The notes under the pieces were generated by a model. The model was not told the DNA's origin and did no database searches. It saw only the letters and a program-made list of their open reading frames with translations. Below, piece by piece: positions 1-9,913 of a stretch of 64,000 nt of DNA; position 1 is the first letter of the stretch; every line of letters begins with the position of its first letter. Source of the stretch: Diplonema papillatum (taxonomy: Eukaryota; Euglenozoa; Diplonemea; Diplonemida; Diplonemidae). The stretch spans positions 398,007 through 462,006 of the forward strand of contig JAPJBO010000069.1 of the NCBI GenBank assembly GCA_030068145.1. Reading direction: 5' to 3'. Made by a program: the position numbers and the translations under genes.

Positions 1-24
1 ACAGCAAGCCTTGCGGACCCGCGA

Positions 25-2898
25 CTACCGCCTTCCCTTCTGCTTCTTCTTCCGCTTCGCACTCGGCGGCGGGGGCATGTCGGGCAACGGCGCGAAGAAT
101 CTATGCGGCGGCTCGGGCGGGCAGCAGTGCGACGACGACAGCGACGACGACGAAAAGTTGGTCTGCCGCCGGGCGAGCAGGTTGGACGCGCGCGGTGACA
201 GCTTCACGCCGGTCGACCGCCGGTTCCGGGCGGCGCGTGTTGACGAGAGGGGCCTGCTATGGCCCCCCGCAGACTTCGACAGAGGCGAGGTCGGCGGCGT
301 TTTGTCCCGCTCCCACGGGTACGGCCCGGTGACCTCCATCGGAAGCGACCGGATGAAGGCGAGCGAGTCCACTGGCGCCGTGACAGAGCAAACCGGCTGT
401 AGCCGCGGCCGCGCGGTGAGCACGCGGCCGTACAGCTCGAACGACGATATCTGCAGCCGGTGGGACCCAAGCGCGTCGGGCCCCGTGAGGCCGAGCCGGA
501 ACGCGTTGAAGAACGGCAGCTCCTTCGCCGCCCTGCACCGCTTCGCCACGCCATCGATGCTCCAGCAGCACGCGGCCCCGGCGCTCTGCGTGCTCTCGTC
601 CCCGGCGTGGCTCCGCAGCAGCACCCACCGCACCTCCCCGCCGCTCCCCACCATCGCCCCGAACAACGCCCAATTCCGCGGCTGATGCCCTCCGTACAAC
701 GGGTGCTTACTCGACAACCCGTACGCGGTCGGCGTGACGAACGCATCGCCGGTACGGATTTCAATGCACGCCCCCGGCTCGTCGCCCGATAGGTAGAACC
801 CTTGGGTGCCTGCTGCATCCGGTTCTAACCCCGAACCCGAACCCCGCGACGCCGCCGGCAGCACCGAGCGAACGTCGGAGCCCCCGCCCGGCGGCGGCGG
901 GGCCTGCGAGACGGCGGAGCCGGGGCGGATGCTCGGCGGCGCCGCCGCGTCGGCGAGGAACGAGAGGACGCCGGGGGGAAGAACGGCCGACGTTTCCGCG
1001 CGGGGGCCGCCACTCCGGCACGGCGAGGGCCGGTCGGTCATTTCGATGAGAACGACGCCTTCGGGTGCGGAGGCGCCCTGGGCGGCGGCGCACGACGACG
1101 GGCGGCCTTGCGCTTCGAGGGTTGCCTCGGGGTTGCACGCGAGCGCCGCAGACTCGGCGACGAGCAGACGGGGGGCGCCGGCCATCCAGCTTCTTCTACC
1201 GTGCGAGCCCCAGACCTGGTCCTCCTGGTTCTTCCCGTGTGGCTGCTCGCGCTCGTTGGCTGAGGGGTTCTGGTCGGGTCCGGCTGATCCCTGCTTTGCC
1301 GCTCTTTTTTCACGGGTTTCTTGCATTTCTCCGCTTCCGTCGGTCCGTTCTTCCGTCTCGGGTCTCTTTGCTCCGTCCGTGCTCCGCGGCGCTTCTCCGC
1401 AGGCCACGTCGAGTGTGCCCTGCGCACGAAGGTCCACGCCCAGCCTCCCATTGCTCACGGGTTGTGCGCGGGGTGCGTCTGTAGGGTCAGACGGTGTCCG
1501 GCCGTCGGAAGCGGCAGCCGAATCGCGGCGAGCCGCGGCGGCGGGTCCTCCCGGGCGCTCGGCTCGGGTTTCGCGGTCGCGTCCGCTATTCGGTTGCCCC
1601 GGGAGTGTCGACGGATCGCGAAGCACGTCTGCTCCATTGCTTCGGACCGCTTCGTCTTGTGTGTCAGTCGGGCCACAAAGGACGTCTATCCCATCGCTTC
1701 GGACCGGTTCAGCTTGTGTGTCAGTCGGGTCACAAAGCACGTCTATTCCATTGCTTCGTCGGACCGCACCTCCTTGAGTGTCAGCGGGGTCACAAAGCAT
1801 GTCTATTCCATTGCTGCGGACTGCTCCGCCTTGAGTGGCAGTTGGGTCGTCTGCTCCATTGCTTCCGATCGCTACACCTCGCGCGTCGGCCGGGCCACGA
1901 AGCAAGTCTATTCCACCGCTTCGGACCGCTCTGCCCTTGGTGTCAGCCGGGTCTTGCCCTGCGGCGCGCTCCGTCCGCGACGCCCCCGCAGGCCCGGCGA
2001 TGCGAGCGAGGTGCCCCGCGAAGCCTTCCAAGAAGCAGTCGGCGAACCCGACCGCCCAGGGCGCGCCGGACGCGACGGCGCCGGGCAACCCGTGCACTTC
2101 GAAGACGAGGTCTCCCTTCCCGGCGACGAAGTTGACGAAGACGGCGGAGGCCAGCGTCGTGTGCCGGGAGGCCAGCGACGCGTAGTACACCTCGACCCAC
2201 TCCGGCACCGAACTCCCACGCAAGGGCGCATCTCGGGCCCCCTCGCCGCCTTTGGCGCCGCCTGGCGCGGAATGCAGGGGGCCGCCCCCCGGGTTCCAGC
2301 AACGCAGCGGCGCGGCGCATGGAGTTCCCCCAGCACCCGGCTCGCCCAGCCGTCTGGCCGCTGCGTCTTGCGGCTCGCAGCCCTGCGGAGCCGCCGCTTT
2401 GGGGCGCGCTTGGGCGCCCGTCGGCGCGCTGCTGGGCCGCTGCCGTGCGGCCGCCGGCCGCGGGCACGCGGCAAACCGCTGCACCAGCTGCGGGTGGGGC
2501 GGGCTGGCCGACGGTGGGACCGTGCAGTCCGTGTTCACCCCGCGTGTGGACAACGCCGACGCCCCTGGTTGCGGGGCCTGGCCGGGCTCCCGGGCCTCGT
2601 CCAGCTGCTGCTGCAGGGAGGCGACGGCGGCTTCGGCCTGCGCGGCGCGGGAGGTGGCAGCCGCCATGAACGAGTGGTACGTCTTCAAAAACGGGACCAC
2701 CCGCTTCAGGCAGTGCGCGATGCACCGGGCGCGGGCCGCGTCGATGGTGACGGCGTGGCCGTCGTGCGCGAGGTCGCCGAGCAGCCCCGTCAGGTAGGCG
2801 AGCACCACGCCGACCTGGCGCTCCATGCCGCTAGTCCGCTTTTCATACCGCGCTACATCGGACACAATGTCGATGCAGCGCATGCCACCCCCCCGCAT
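25..2898 (-). CDS. Large protein with C-terminal F5/8C-like (discoidin-like) domain and 20-residue internal repeats
   Basis: The open frame encodes about 957 residues if translation starts at the ATG at 2898. That ATG lies just downstream of a good 3' splice-like site (TCTGGTTTCAG, near 2960). In-frame ATGs at 2883 and 2826 are alternatives, and the frame stays open up to an ATG at 3165 whose first residues look like untranslated sequence. Order of parts: a helical N-terminus with a short coiled-coil-like stretch (about 73-99); a conserved-looking segment (about 230-290, WVEVYYASLASRH); six imperfect 20-residue repeats (about 311-426, consensus SNGIDVLCDPTDTQ); a long low-complexity linker; a C-terminal beta-type domain (about 715-825) with PRNWALFG and a closing SSFELYG; and a basic tail, KRKKKQKGRR. 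The last domain resembles the F5/8C-like folds of BTBD9 and HECTD1, which bind ligands or protein partners. The exact role is unknown. The basic tail could be a nuclear signal (inference). Confidence 0.75.
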   Translation of the reverse strand: MRGGGMRCIDIVSDVARYEKRTSGMERQVGVVLAYLTGLLGDLAHDGHAVTIDAARARCIAHCLKRVVPFLKTYHSFMAAATSRAAQAEAAVASLQQQLDEAREPGQAPQPGASALSTRGVNTDCTVPPSASPPHPQLVQRFAACPRPAAARQRPSSAPTGAQARPKAAAPQGCEPQDAAARRLGEPGAGGTPCAAPLRCWNPGGGPLHSAPGGAKGGEGARDAPLRGSSVPEWVEVYYASLASRHTTLASAVFVNFVAGKGDLVFEVHGLPGAVASGAPWAVGFADCFLEGFAGHLARIAGPAGASRTERAAGQDPADTKGRAVRSGGIDLLRGPADARGVAIGSNGADDPTATQGGAVRSNGIDMLCDPADTQGGAVRRSNGIDVLCDPTDTQAEPVRSDGIDVLCGPTDTQDEAVRSNGADVLRDPSTLPGQPNSGRDRETRAERPGGPAAAARRDSAAASDGRTPSDPTDAPRAQPVSNGRLGVDLRAQGTLDVACGEAPRSTDGAKRPETEERTDGSGEMQETREKRAAKQGSAGPDQNPSANEREQPHGKNQEDQVWGSHGRRSWMAGAPRLLVAESAALACNPEATLEAQGRPSSCAAAQGASAPEGVVLIEMTDRPSPCRSGGPRAETSAVLPPGVLSFLADAAAPPSIRPGSAVSQAPPPPGGGSDVRSVLPAASRGSGSGLEPDAAGTQGFYLSGDEPGACIEIRTGDAFVTPTAYGLSSKHPLYGGHQPRNWALFGAMVGSGGEVRWVLLRSHAGDESTQSAGAACCWSIDGVAKRCRAAKELPFFNAFRLGLTGPDALGSHRLQISSFELYGRVLTARPRLQPVCSVTAPVDSLAFIRSLPMEVTGPYPWERDKTPPTSPLSKSAGGHSRPLSSTRAARNRRSTGVKLSPRASNLLARRQTNFSSSSLSSSHCCPPEPPHRFFAPLPDMPPPPSAKRKKKQKGRR
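1618..1965 (-). repeat. In-frame 60-bp tandem repeat inside the F5/8C gene
   Basis: Six imperfect units of about 60 bp, some with 3-bp insertions, each keep the reading frame and encode a 20-residue repeat. On the plus strand each unit contains TTCCATTGCTTCGGACCG or a close variant. All indels are multiples of three, which supports translation of the array. Confidence 0.85.
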
Positions 2899-2966
2899 GT
2901 GCCTGCTCGACTGGTTGTAATTATTTGCGCGTGGAGGAACAAACCCACCCTGAAACCAGAATCTCG

Positions 2967-3352
2967 CTAGAAATGACCGGTGCCCTCGAATATGGAGACG
3001 AGCCGGTTCGCTCTTGAGTGCAGCCAATGCATCAGAATCGCGAGAAGACCTAGCCCCGCTAACTCCATAAGTACTCGATCTTGATGGCAGGCTTGACGAC
3101 GACGATAAAGGAACGCCAGCTGAAAAGTGAAAATGGATGACGTAGATGGCCACTCGTCGTGCCATGTGCCGCGCAAAAATCGACGAGTGAAAAGGGGAAC
3201 GGGGCCCACGATGCGGCGCGCTCGTGGACCGGGTGGGGGTGAGTTAAATGAAGGTGGAACTGTGCAATCTGTATCGACCCCGCGTGCGCGACGCCGAGCA
3301 AGACCCGGCTGCACACCGAAGGCAGAGCGGTCCGAAGCGATGGAGACCGACT
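2967..3352 (-). pseudogene. Decayed fragments of the F5/8C gene in its own 5' flank
   Basis: Read on the minus strand, about 3240-3312 encodes RGVDTDCTVPPS followed by PPPGPRARR. This closely matches the gene's internal RGVNTDCTVPPS (near 2500-2560). Just upstream, 3318-3352 matches one unit of the 60-bp coding repeat (GCAGAGCGGTCCGAAGCG). The pieces keep the gene's orientation but not its order or frame. They look like partial local duplications, not exons. Confidence 0.6.
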
Positions 3353-3637
3353 TGCATCGGAGAACTTACCACGACGGCCGTGGCTTTGCAGAAGCATGGC
3401 TCCTGTGTGACAGGCTTACCAACACATTTGTGCTCGCATTAAACGGGGAGGTTTCGCTGCTCGCCTACCAGATCCGTACCGGCCGGATCCACATGGCACG
3501 GTAAATCGCAAGAAAGAAGAAAAAAGGAAAGCTTGCACGAGTGAGTGGTGACAACCAGAGGATGCGTGTAATTGCATACGGGTGCAGCTGCTTCCCGGGA
3601 AGTGGCGACCGTGCTTTGGAAAAAGCGCGGGGGGTAT

Positions 3638-3666
3638 CCCTGGGCGCCTGCTGCATCCGGTTCTAA
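3638..3666. repeat. Short copy of a segment of the F5/8C gene
   Basis: About 29 bp (core TGCTGCATCCGGTTCTAA) match 801-829 inside the F5/8C coding region with two or three differences. The match is too long to be chance in this context and is another small fragment of the same gene in its 5' flank. Confidence 0.5.
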
Positions 3667-3670
3667 GTAC

Positions 3671-4313
3671 TATTCGGTTTCGAGTCTACGAGCAAAGCTA
3701 GAGCTCTGAGAAATCGTGTGTAAATGTCATGTCGTACTGCGACCGTTCGGCACATTTAACGCGGGTGCCCGAAGGCAAGCTCTGCAGGAAGATAGGTTTC
3801 CTGTAAAGCAGAAGTAGCGTAATAGCTTGCCCGATCTTCATCGTCGGCTCTAGCCTCGCTTCATTGTCCAAGGAATGAAGCAAGAGAGATGACAGCGAAA
3901 GTCCCACAAGGGACAAGACTTGTAGGCAAGCGTCCATAGCGGCGTTGCAGTGACGAAAGACGGCAACATGGGTGTCTGTACGTTTCGGACTTTGTGTCGA
4001 TCTGTGGTACTGGGGCCGTCAGAAAAGAACCGGCATCAAAAACTGTGCTTTTTGAACGGTGGCAATACGGGTCGTTCACGAATGTTACTGCGTGCTCAAA
4101 GCAGACGGTTGCCGTGAAAGATAACCCACGGAAAAACGGGGGCGCTGCAAGCAGATTAAGGCAGGCCACATCTCTTACGGCTGCGTACCCGCACTTAGCA
4201 ACTGACCTACGGTTTCCCACTCATTGGCAAGCCGCACACGGCAGAATGCAACAGCCCCCTCCTCTCATATTCAGGACGCGCAGCGAAGAACTACCGCAGC
4301 AGCCCACCCTGAA
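3671..4313. other. Spacer, nothing recognised
   Basis: Intermediate GC with no open frame of convincing composition, no tandem repeat and no match to other parts of the window that I could see. It probably holds the 5' end of the F5/8C transcript and the 3' end of the ankyrin transcript. Confidence 0.4.
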
Positions 4314-4849
4314 AACTGCCTCAGGGTTTTGAGTCGATCCAAGGCACAGGGCAACGCGTCGTCGGGGAAAGAGCAGCCGGCGGGGCCGGGTACAGGCGGC
4401 TGGGCCCGGGCGCTTTTAGCAGCTCCAAGCGGGCGACGTCGCACGGCCGCGCACCCCACTTGTCGACAATCTGCGAATTCGCCCCATGGCGTAGTGTATC
4501 CATCGAGTTGACATCCGCATCGAGTGGCACCAGCAGCCGCACACCACGTGCGATACCGTGACACCCTTCGCGTCTGCCTCGCGTATGGACCTTCAAGGCT
4601 TTGAGTCGATCCAAGGCACAGGGCAACGAGTCGTCGGGGAAAGAGCGGGCCGGGTACAGACGGCTGGGATCGGGCGCTTCTAGCAGATCGAAGCAGGCGA
4701 CGTCGCACGGCCGCCGTGCACCCCACTTGTCGACAACCTGCGAATTCGCCCCATGGCGTAGTGTATTCATCGAGTTGACATCCGCATCGAGTGACACCAG
4801 CCACGTGCGATACCGTGACACCCTTCGTATCTGACTCGCGTATGGACCT
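4314..4849 (-). pseudogene. Two tandem decayed copies of the 3' end of the ankyrin gene
   Basis: Copy A (about 4595-4849) and copy B (about 4314-4594) follow the stop codon of the ankyrin gene and repeat its last 350 bp or so with internal deletions. Each keeps recognisable stretches such as VDKWGARPCDVA, FDLLEAP and the terminal PWIDSKP or its frameshifted remnant. The same blocks are deleted in both copies (within the second and third ankyrin repeats), so one probably derives from the other. Spacing between matching points is about 249 and 279 bp. Frames are broken and the copies are unlikely to be translated. Confidence 0.85.
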
Positions 4850-7800
4850 TCAAGGTTTTGAGTCGATCCAAGGCACAGGGCAACGAGTCGTCGGGGAAAG
4901 AGCAGCCGGCGGGGCCGGGTACAGACGGCTGGGCTCGGGCGCTTCTAGCAGATCGAAGCAGGCGACGTCGCACGGCCGCGCGCCCCACTTGTCGACAACC
5001 TGCGGGTTCGCCCCGCCGTTGACCAGCTCCTCGACGCAAGGCCGGTGCCCGCGGCGCATGGCGTAGTGCAACGGTGACCTGCCCTGCGCATCCATCGCGT
5101 TGACATCCGCGCCGAGCGATACCAGCAGCCGCACGCACTCCACTCTCCCCACGCGGCACGCTACGTGCAACACCGTGACACCCTTCGCGTCGGACTCGCG
5201 TATGGACCCGCCCATTTCCAGCAGCGTCCCGACGCACTCGCTGTGCCCGTTCACGACTGCATGCACGATCGCACACTGCCCCAGCAGCGCGGCGTCGAGC
5301 CCGAGCCACGCCATAGCGGCGAGGCTCTTGTCGTCGCCCTCCCTCGCCGCCTTCACCAGCGACGCCATCCACGCCGGGCGCGCGCCGCACGGCGCGCGTC
5401 CGGAGTCGCGGCCGAAAAAAAAGGCCTTCGCGGGCGCCGCTCGGCCCGGCTCGCCCGCGCAGCTCTCCACGAACCCGCAGACCCGGCGGTCGCGGAAGGG
5501 GTCCGCCGCCCACAAAAACCGGGCCCGCTCGCCGCTGGACAGCAGCACGAGCCCGCGGGCCACGAGGAAGGCTTGCAGCGTGCTGTCGGCGTAAAAGGGC
5601 GGCTGGGCAGCAGCGGCGGCGTCGGGCTTGTGGAACGGCGCGGTAGGTAGGACCCGGAGGCACGTCAGCGGGAGGAGGATGTGCGCTCTGCGCGCAGCTT
5701 CGGTCTCTTCGGCGTGGCGGCGCAGCCAGTATTCTTCGGAGAAGAGGAAGGAGCTGTGCGGGCACTGCCGGAAGTGCGAGAACAGCCGGGTGGCCTCGTC
5801 GATGGTGTTGCACGCGGCTCGCGCCGTGGCGTTCCGGATGGATTGTTCCTCGGCCGCGAGGGAGGAAAGTTGCGACGCATGCACACAGCGGGACATCGAC
5901 CAATCGAGCAACGCTCCCGCCGCATCGCGCCGGGTCGCAGCCGCAAACCCAGCGAGCGCGAACCGCGTGCAGAGGGCCAGCACGTCCTCGAGGCCCCACC
6001 CTTCCGGGAACAACCCGATCGAGGCGTGCAGCGTCACAAACCCACGCAGCGCCTCTTCACACTCGGAGAACGACCCGTGCCGTCCCCTCTCAGACCCACC
6101 GCCCGCCCGTCCGGACCCCTCCTGCACCGCGGGCCTGCAGTGGAACGGGTCCAACGCAGGCTCGCGGGAACACGCTATCAACTGACACCCGTCGCCTGCT
6201 AGGTCCACGGCGGTGCAGGTCCGAAGCAACTCCGGCGGGACGATGAGCACGCAGTTCCCGCGTGCCGGGAGTCCCCAGAACTCCAGCAAGTGAAGGGGAT
6301 GTGCCGTCGGCTGGCTCGCCGCTTTCCGGGAGAGCGCGTGCAACGGTTTGTCGACTTGGGTCAAGCCGAACAAAGGGCAGTGCGGGTACAGGTCCGAGAG
6401 GACCACGAGGCGGCAGAGCTGGAAGGCTTGGAACGTCTCGATCGCTGTTTTCTGCGCGGTCGCCGCGAACAGGAGCTCGACGAAGGGCGACTCGGTCCGT
6501 GCTGCCTTCATGCGACGGGTTTCCAGAGCCGGCAGGTGCAGCATCACGACGAGCGGGCCCTCTTCCCCCGCGGCATCCGCGCCGGGAGCGCCCTGCGCCA
6601 TGCCGGACAAAACGCGATCCGCGCGCAGCCGAAGGGCTTCGACTCTCCGTTCTCTTTCATTCCGCTCCTCGTCGACGCCCTCCAGCCCCCCAGTCTCCGC
6701 CTCCGCTCGGCTCCGGGTCGTCCCGTGCAAAAACAGGTCCACCCGCTTCGCCTCGCAACCGCTGAACAGGCACGCGAACAACGCAGGATTCCCCTCGGTC
6801 AGCCGCCGCCGGCGGATCCCGCCCCTCCCCGACAGTTCAGCCTCCATCAGAGCGGACCTCGCTTCGAGTTCCCCGCCGAGCAACTCGAAACGACCCTCGA
6901 CGCGGAGCCGGCGGTGCGCAGCCGCGGCCGCCCGCTCGTCGGAGGAGTCGGCCTCGCTTTCGTCCGTATCGTCGTCGTGCCGTTCTGTGTCCGATTCGGT
7001 GCTCGCGACATCCTCCGTTTGTTCGGCTGCCCCCGTGGCCGACACGGCCGCGTGGAGCAGCTGCGCGGCGCGTTCTCGCTCCCGCGCTTGGCGGAGGCGG
7101 ATCACCGAGCGGGCGGTGCCCTGCATCAGCTGCAGGCTGCGCAGCGCGAAATCGCCGCGGCAGAGGTGCCCCGAGAGGGTCGGCACGCACGAAGCGTCGA
7201 GCACCGCGCGCCTCGTTTGCTGGAGGTCCACTGCACGGTGGTCGGCCCGGTTCCCTCGGAGATGCTTCGCCGCGTACGCGGAGAGCCGGAGCAGGGTGTG
7301 CCGGGAGAGGTGCAGGCAGTCGATGAGGAGAGCGCTCGACACGCTGCGTGCCGCCGAGTCGAGCGTCGCCGCCGCATGCCGCGCCACGCTTTGGTAGTCG
7401 GCGGCGTGCGCGGTTTCGACGTTGACGACGTGCGGCGCGCGCTCGTTCAGGCGCAGGTCCTCGCACAGCTGGAGGACGACCACCGAGCTCCGGGCGCACA
7501 CCACCAGCGGCGGGCCGCCGCTTTGCAGCGCCCCCCGCACACACGACGAAAGCGATTCTTCAACCACACGGCCCCTCGGACAGTGCACTCTTGGTTGCGC
7601 GCTGCCGTCTTCGCTCGTCTCCCGGACCAGCCTACGCAGGCTCTTGGATTTTTCGAGCCGGTCGGTTGTCAGGCAGGTTGGCGGCGCAGCCGTGGTCTCG
7701 GAAACAAACGCGGTGCTCTCACTGTAAAAGGGCAGGCAAGGGGCCACTGCCAAGTGGAGGTGTTCACGCAGGGCGTCTTCGGCCGGGTTCCGGTGATCGG

Positions 7801-9889
7801 TGCCGCCCTTCTGCTGCTGCGTTTCGCCGTCGCTTTCGGTCTCTTCGCTCGTGAGCTCGTCGCCGACATCGTCGCCATCGTCCTCCAGCACTGAAGACTC
7901 CGCGAAGCTGTCTTGCGAGACTACCTCTGCTTCCTCTCTCGCCGGCCTCAGCACGAACACCTTGCGGGCACCCATCAACTGCCCTGCGGCACTCGCGCTG
8001 CTCCCTGCGGCTGCAACTTCAAAGTCACCGCATAGCGGGTACAGCACGCCTTCGCCCTGCGCCGGGTCTGCGGTCGCGAACGCGATGTCTTTGCAGCAGA
8101 TGAACTCGGGCGGAAACACGTACAGCGCACCGCTCGCCTGCATAAACTGCCTGACGAGCGAAAGGTTGGACGTGACGGCAGCGGGGACTTGCCAGTGGAG
8201 ACGCGGCGGCGTGGCGGCAGCGGCGGCGGCGGCGGCGCGGGGCGGGCACGCCGGGCTCGCTGAAAGGGTGTCGAAGCGGTAGGCGGGGAGGAGGGAGAAC
8301 GGCAGGATTTCGACGGTGTTCCACAGGGCGTGGAGCAGGCCGGACAGCTTCCCGACGGCGGTTCGCGCGGGGCCGTCGAGCGACACGGGGTACCCGCGAA
8401 GCGACGCGAGTGCGCGCGAGAGGGCCGCGTGGGTCTCGGGACTGCTCGAGTAGAGGAACAGCGCCGAGATCCCTTCGACGGCGGCCTTCGCGGGCGCCGC
8501 GAGGAACGCCGTGGCCGACCGGTGGGCGAGGAACTGCCGGCGGCACTCGTCGCGCAGCCGGGCCTCCGCCCACTCCAGCGCGCGGCGCGCCGCGGCTTCG
8601 CCCGGGGAGTCGCCCTCCTGCAGGCGGGGGGCAACCACTGCGTGGTAGTACGGGGTTTTCGCGCTGCCCGCGTCGGCGGCGAGCTTGCCCTTGATGAACT
8701 GCGACCGAACCTCCGCCCGCCCAGCTGCTTCCGCCGCGACGCAGGCGAGCCAGCTGTCGTCCAGCTGCTCGGTCAGGTCGTAGACCTTGAAGGATATGCC
8801 GAGAGGGTCGCGCCAGAAGCCGAAGAACGCGCCGGCAGTCAGCCGCTCTTCGAACCTCGTGAGGACGTCGTGCAAGCCCGCGTGCAGGCAACACCGCCGG
8901 ACGCGTCCTTTCGCGTGCCCGTTGTCCCGGTGGGTCGCGCATTTTACGGCACCGCTCGGCACGATTCGGAGGGCCTGCAGCCTCTGCAGCCACGTCCGGA
9001 TCTCGGTCAACGCACAGGGCGAGTACGTCTTCGCACGCGCGCTGCGGTGCGCTTCGACGATCCGCGCGGCGCACTCTGCCTTCCAACCGTTCGCGCCGCC
9101 CGCGTACTGCGCCCGCGTGCTGCCGAAGACGCGGAGGGCGAAGTACTGGTCCGGGGGCAGGTGTCCCCAGCGCGGCGGGGTCTGCCCGTCCGGGCTCACG
9201 CCTTCACCCGCGGGGCAGAAGGCGTCGGACAAGTCGCTGGAGGAAGGCTGCCGGTGATCGCCGGGGATGCTCGACGACGACGAGAATGGGGCCCGGAGAA
9301 GCTCCGTGATGGGCTGGCCCCCGCCGCTGCGCGGCTGGGGGGGAGGGTCCTTCGGCAGCCTGCCGCTGGCGTTCAGGCCCTGCACCGTGGCCAGCAACTC
9401 CCTGCGGAGCCTGCGCCACGAGCCCGGGATGTCGTGGCTCGGGCCCTCGGCCGCCGCGGCGGGCGCGGGGGTGAGCGTATTCACCTCGACGGGTTGCGCA
9501 CACTCGTTCGCCTCCTGAGCGGTGCGACCCCCCCCGGGCTGCTGGGGAGAAGTGTGCAGGATGGACCTCCTGCCCGCAGTCGCCTCGGCCCGTTGCCCCG
9601 CGTGGGGCGGTTCCGGGGTGTGTGCGGGTGATAGGTTCGGGACGACCTCGCGGAGAAGCCAGCGGCCGCCCCGCACCTTCGTGTAGTGCAGGATGCTCCG
9701 GGTGACGTGCGGCGGCGGCAGGTGCACGAGGGCGGGCTTCTTCCGCTCGCCGGCCTTGCCGGCCGCCACCTGCGGCTTGCTGCTGCGCAGGGCTTCCGCC
9801 TTCCACGCAGCGAGCAGGTCGTAAAACTTCGGCCACTCCCCTTGGCCGGCCGCCTCCGCGAGTGCCGCTTCGTAGTTCTCGTCGAGCAT
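4850..9889 (-). CDS. 1,679-residue protein with C-terminal ankyrin repeats
   Basis: One uninterrupted frame of 1,680 codons. The ATG at 9889 (MLDENYEAALAEA) is preferred because the in-frame extension to 9979 runs into a mobile-element copy ending at 9914. The C-terminal part (about 1503-1635) contains about three ankyrin repeats, visible as VLHVACRVGRVECVRLLVSL, GADVNAMDAQGRSPLHYAMR and a following GHRPCVEELVNGGANPQ; these normally bind other proteins. The remaining 1,500 residues are not recognised. They include two acidic stretches (about 656-690 and 953-983) and hydrophobic alpha/beta segments such as GPPLVVCARSSVVVLQLCED, but I see no Walker A motif, RING or kinase signature. A scaffold or adaptor role is inferred from the ankyrin tail only. 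Two decayed copies of the 3' end follow the stop codon. Confidence 0.85.
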   Translation of the reverse strand: MLDENYEAALAEAAGQGEWPKFYDLLAAWKAEALRSSKPQVAAGKAGERKKPALVHLPPPHVTRSILHYTKVRGGRWLLREVVPNLSPAHTPEPPHAGQRAEATAGRRSILHTSPQQPGGGRTAQEANECAQPVEVNTLTPAPAAAAEGPSHDIPGSWRRLRRELLATVQGLNASGRLPKDPPPQPRSGGGQPITELLRAPFSSSSSIPGDHRQPSSSDLSDAFCPAGEGVSPDGQTPPRWGHLPPDQYFALRVFGSTRAQYAGGANGWKAECAARIVEAHRSARAKTYSPCALTEIRTWLQRLQALRIVPSGAVKCATHRDNGHAKGRVRRCCLHAGLHDVLTRFEERLTAGAFFGFWRDPLGISFKVYDLTEQLDDSWLACVAAEAAGRAEVRSQFIKGKLAADAGSAKTPYYHAVVAPRLQEGDSPGEAAARRALEWAEARLRDECRRQFLAHRSATAFLAAPAKAAVEGISALFLYSSSPETHAALSRALASLRGYPVSLDGPARTAVGKLSGLLHALWNTVEILPFSLLPAYRFDTLSASPACPPRAAAAAAAATPPRLHWQVPAAVTSNLSLVRQFMQASGALYVFPPEFICCKDIAFATADPAQGEGVLYPLCGDFEVAAAGSSASAAGQLMGARKVFVLRPAREEAEVVSQDSFAESSVLEDDGDDVGDELTSEETESDGETQQQKGGTDHRNPAEDALREHLHLAVAPCLPFYSESTAFVSETTAAPPTCLTTDRLEKSKSLRRLVRETSEDGSAQPRVHCPRGRVVEESLSSCVRGALQSGGPPLVVCARSSVVVLQLCEDLRLNERAPHVVNVETAHAADYQSVARHAAATLDSAARSVSSALLIDCLHLSRHTLLRLSAYAAKHLRGNRADHRAVDLQQTRRAVLDASCVPTLSGHLCRGDFALRSLQLMQGTARSVIRLRQARERERAAQLLHAAVSATGAAEQTEDVASTESDTERHDDDTDESEADSSDERAAAAAHRRLRVEGRFELLGGELEARSALMEAELSGRGGIRRRRLTEGNPALFACLFSGCEAKRVDLFLHGTTRSRAEAETGGLEGVDEERNERERRVEALRLRADRVLSGMAQGAPGADAAGEEGPLVVMLHLPALETRRMKAARTESPFVELLFAATAQKTAIETFQAFQLCRLVVLSDLYPHCPLFGLTQVDKPLHALSRKAASQPTAHPLHLLEFWGLPARGNCVLIVPPELLRTCTAVDLAGDGCQLIACSREPALDPFHCRPAVQEGSGRAGGGSERGRHGSFSECEEALRGFVTLHASIGLFPEGWGLEDVLALCTRFALAGFAAATRRDAAGALLDWSMSRCVHASQLSSLAAEEQSIRNATARAACNTIDEATRLFSHFRQCPHSSFLFSEEYWLRRHAEETEAARRAHILLPLTCLRVLPTAPFHKPDAAAAAQPPFYADSTLQAFLVARGLVLLSSGERARFLWAADPFRDRRVCGFVESCAGEPGRAAPAKAFFFGRDSGRAPCGARPAWMASLVKAAREGDDKSLAAMAWLGLDAALLGQCAIVHAVVNGHSECVGTLLEMGGSIRESDAKGVTVLHVACRVGRVECVRLLVSLGADVNAMDAQGRSPLHYAMRRGHRPCVEELVNGGANPQVVDKWGARPCDVACFDLLEAPEPSRLYPAPPAALSPTTRCPVPWIDSKP

Positions 9890-9913
9890 CGCCGCAGCAT
9901 CCCCCTCCCTTCT

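Noticed and set aside
1321-2970. Plus-strand open frame of 549 codons
   Set aside because: It lies opposite the F5/8C gene, whose GC-rich codons leave few stops on the other strand; composition is Arg/Ala/Gly-rich without motifs.
6290-9631. Several long plus-strand open frames (534 and 433 codons)
   Set aside because: They are antisense shadows of the ankyrin gene, with no recognisable domain, while the minus-strand frame has ankyrin repeats and normal composition.
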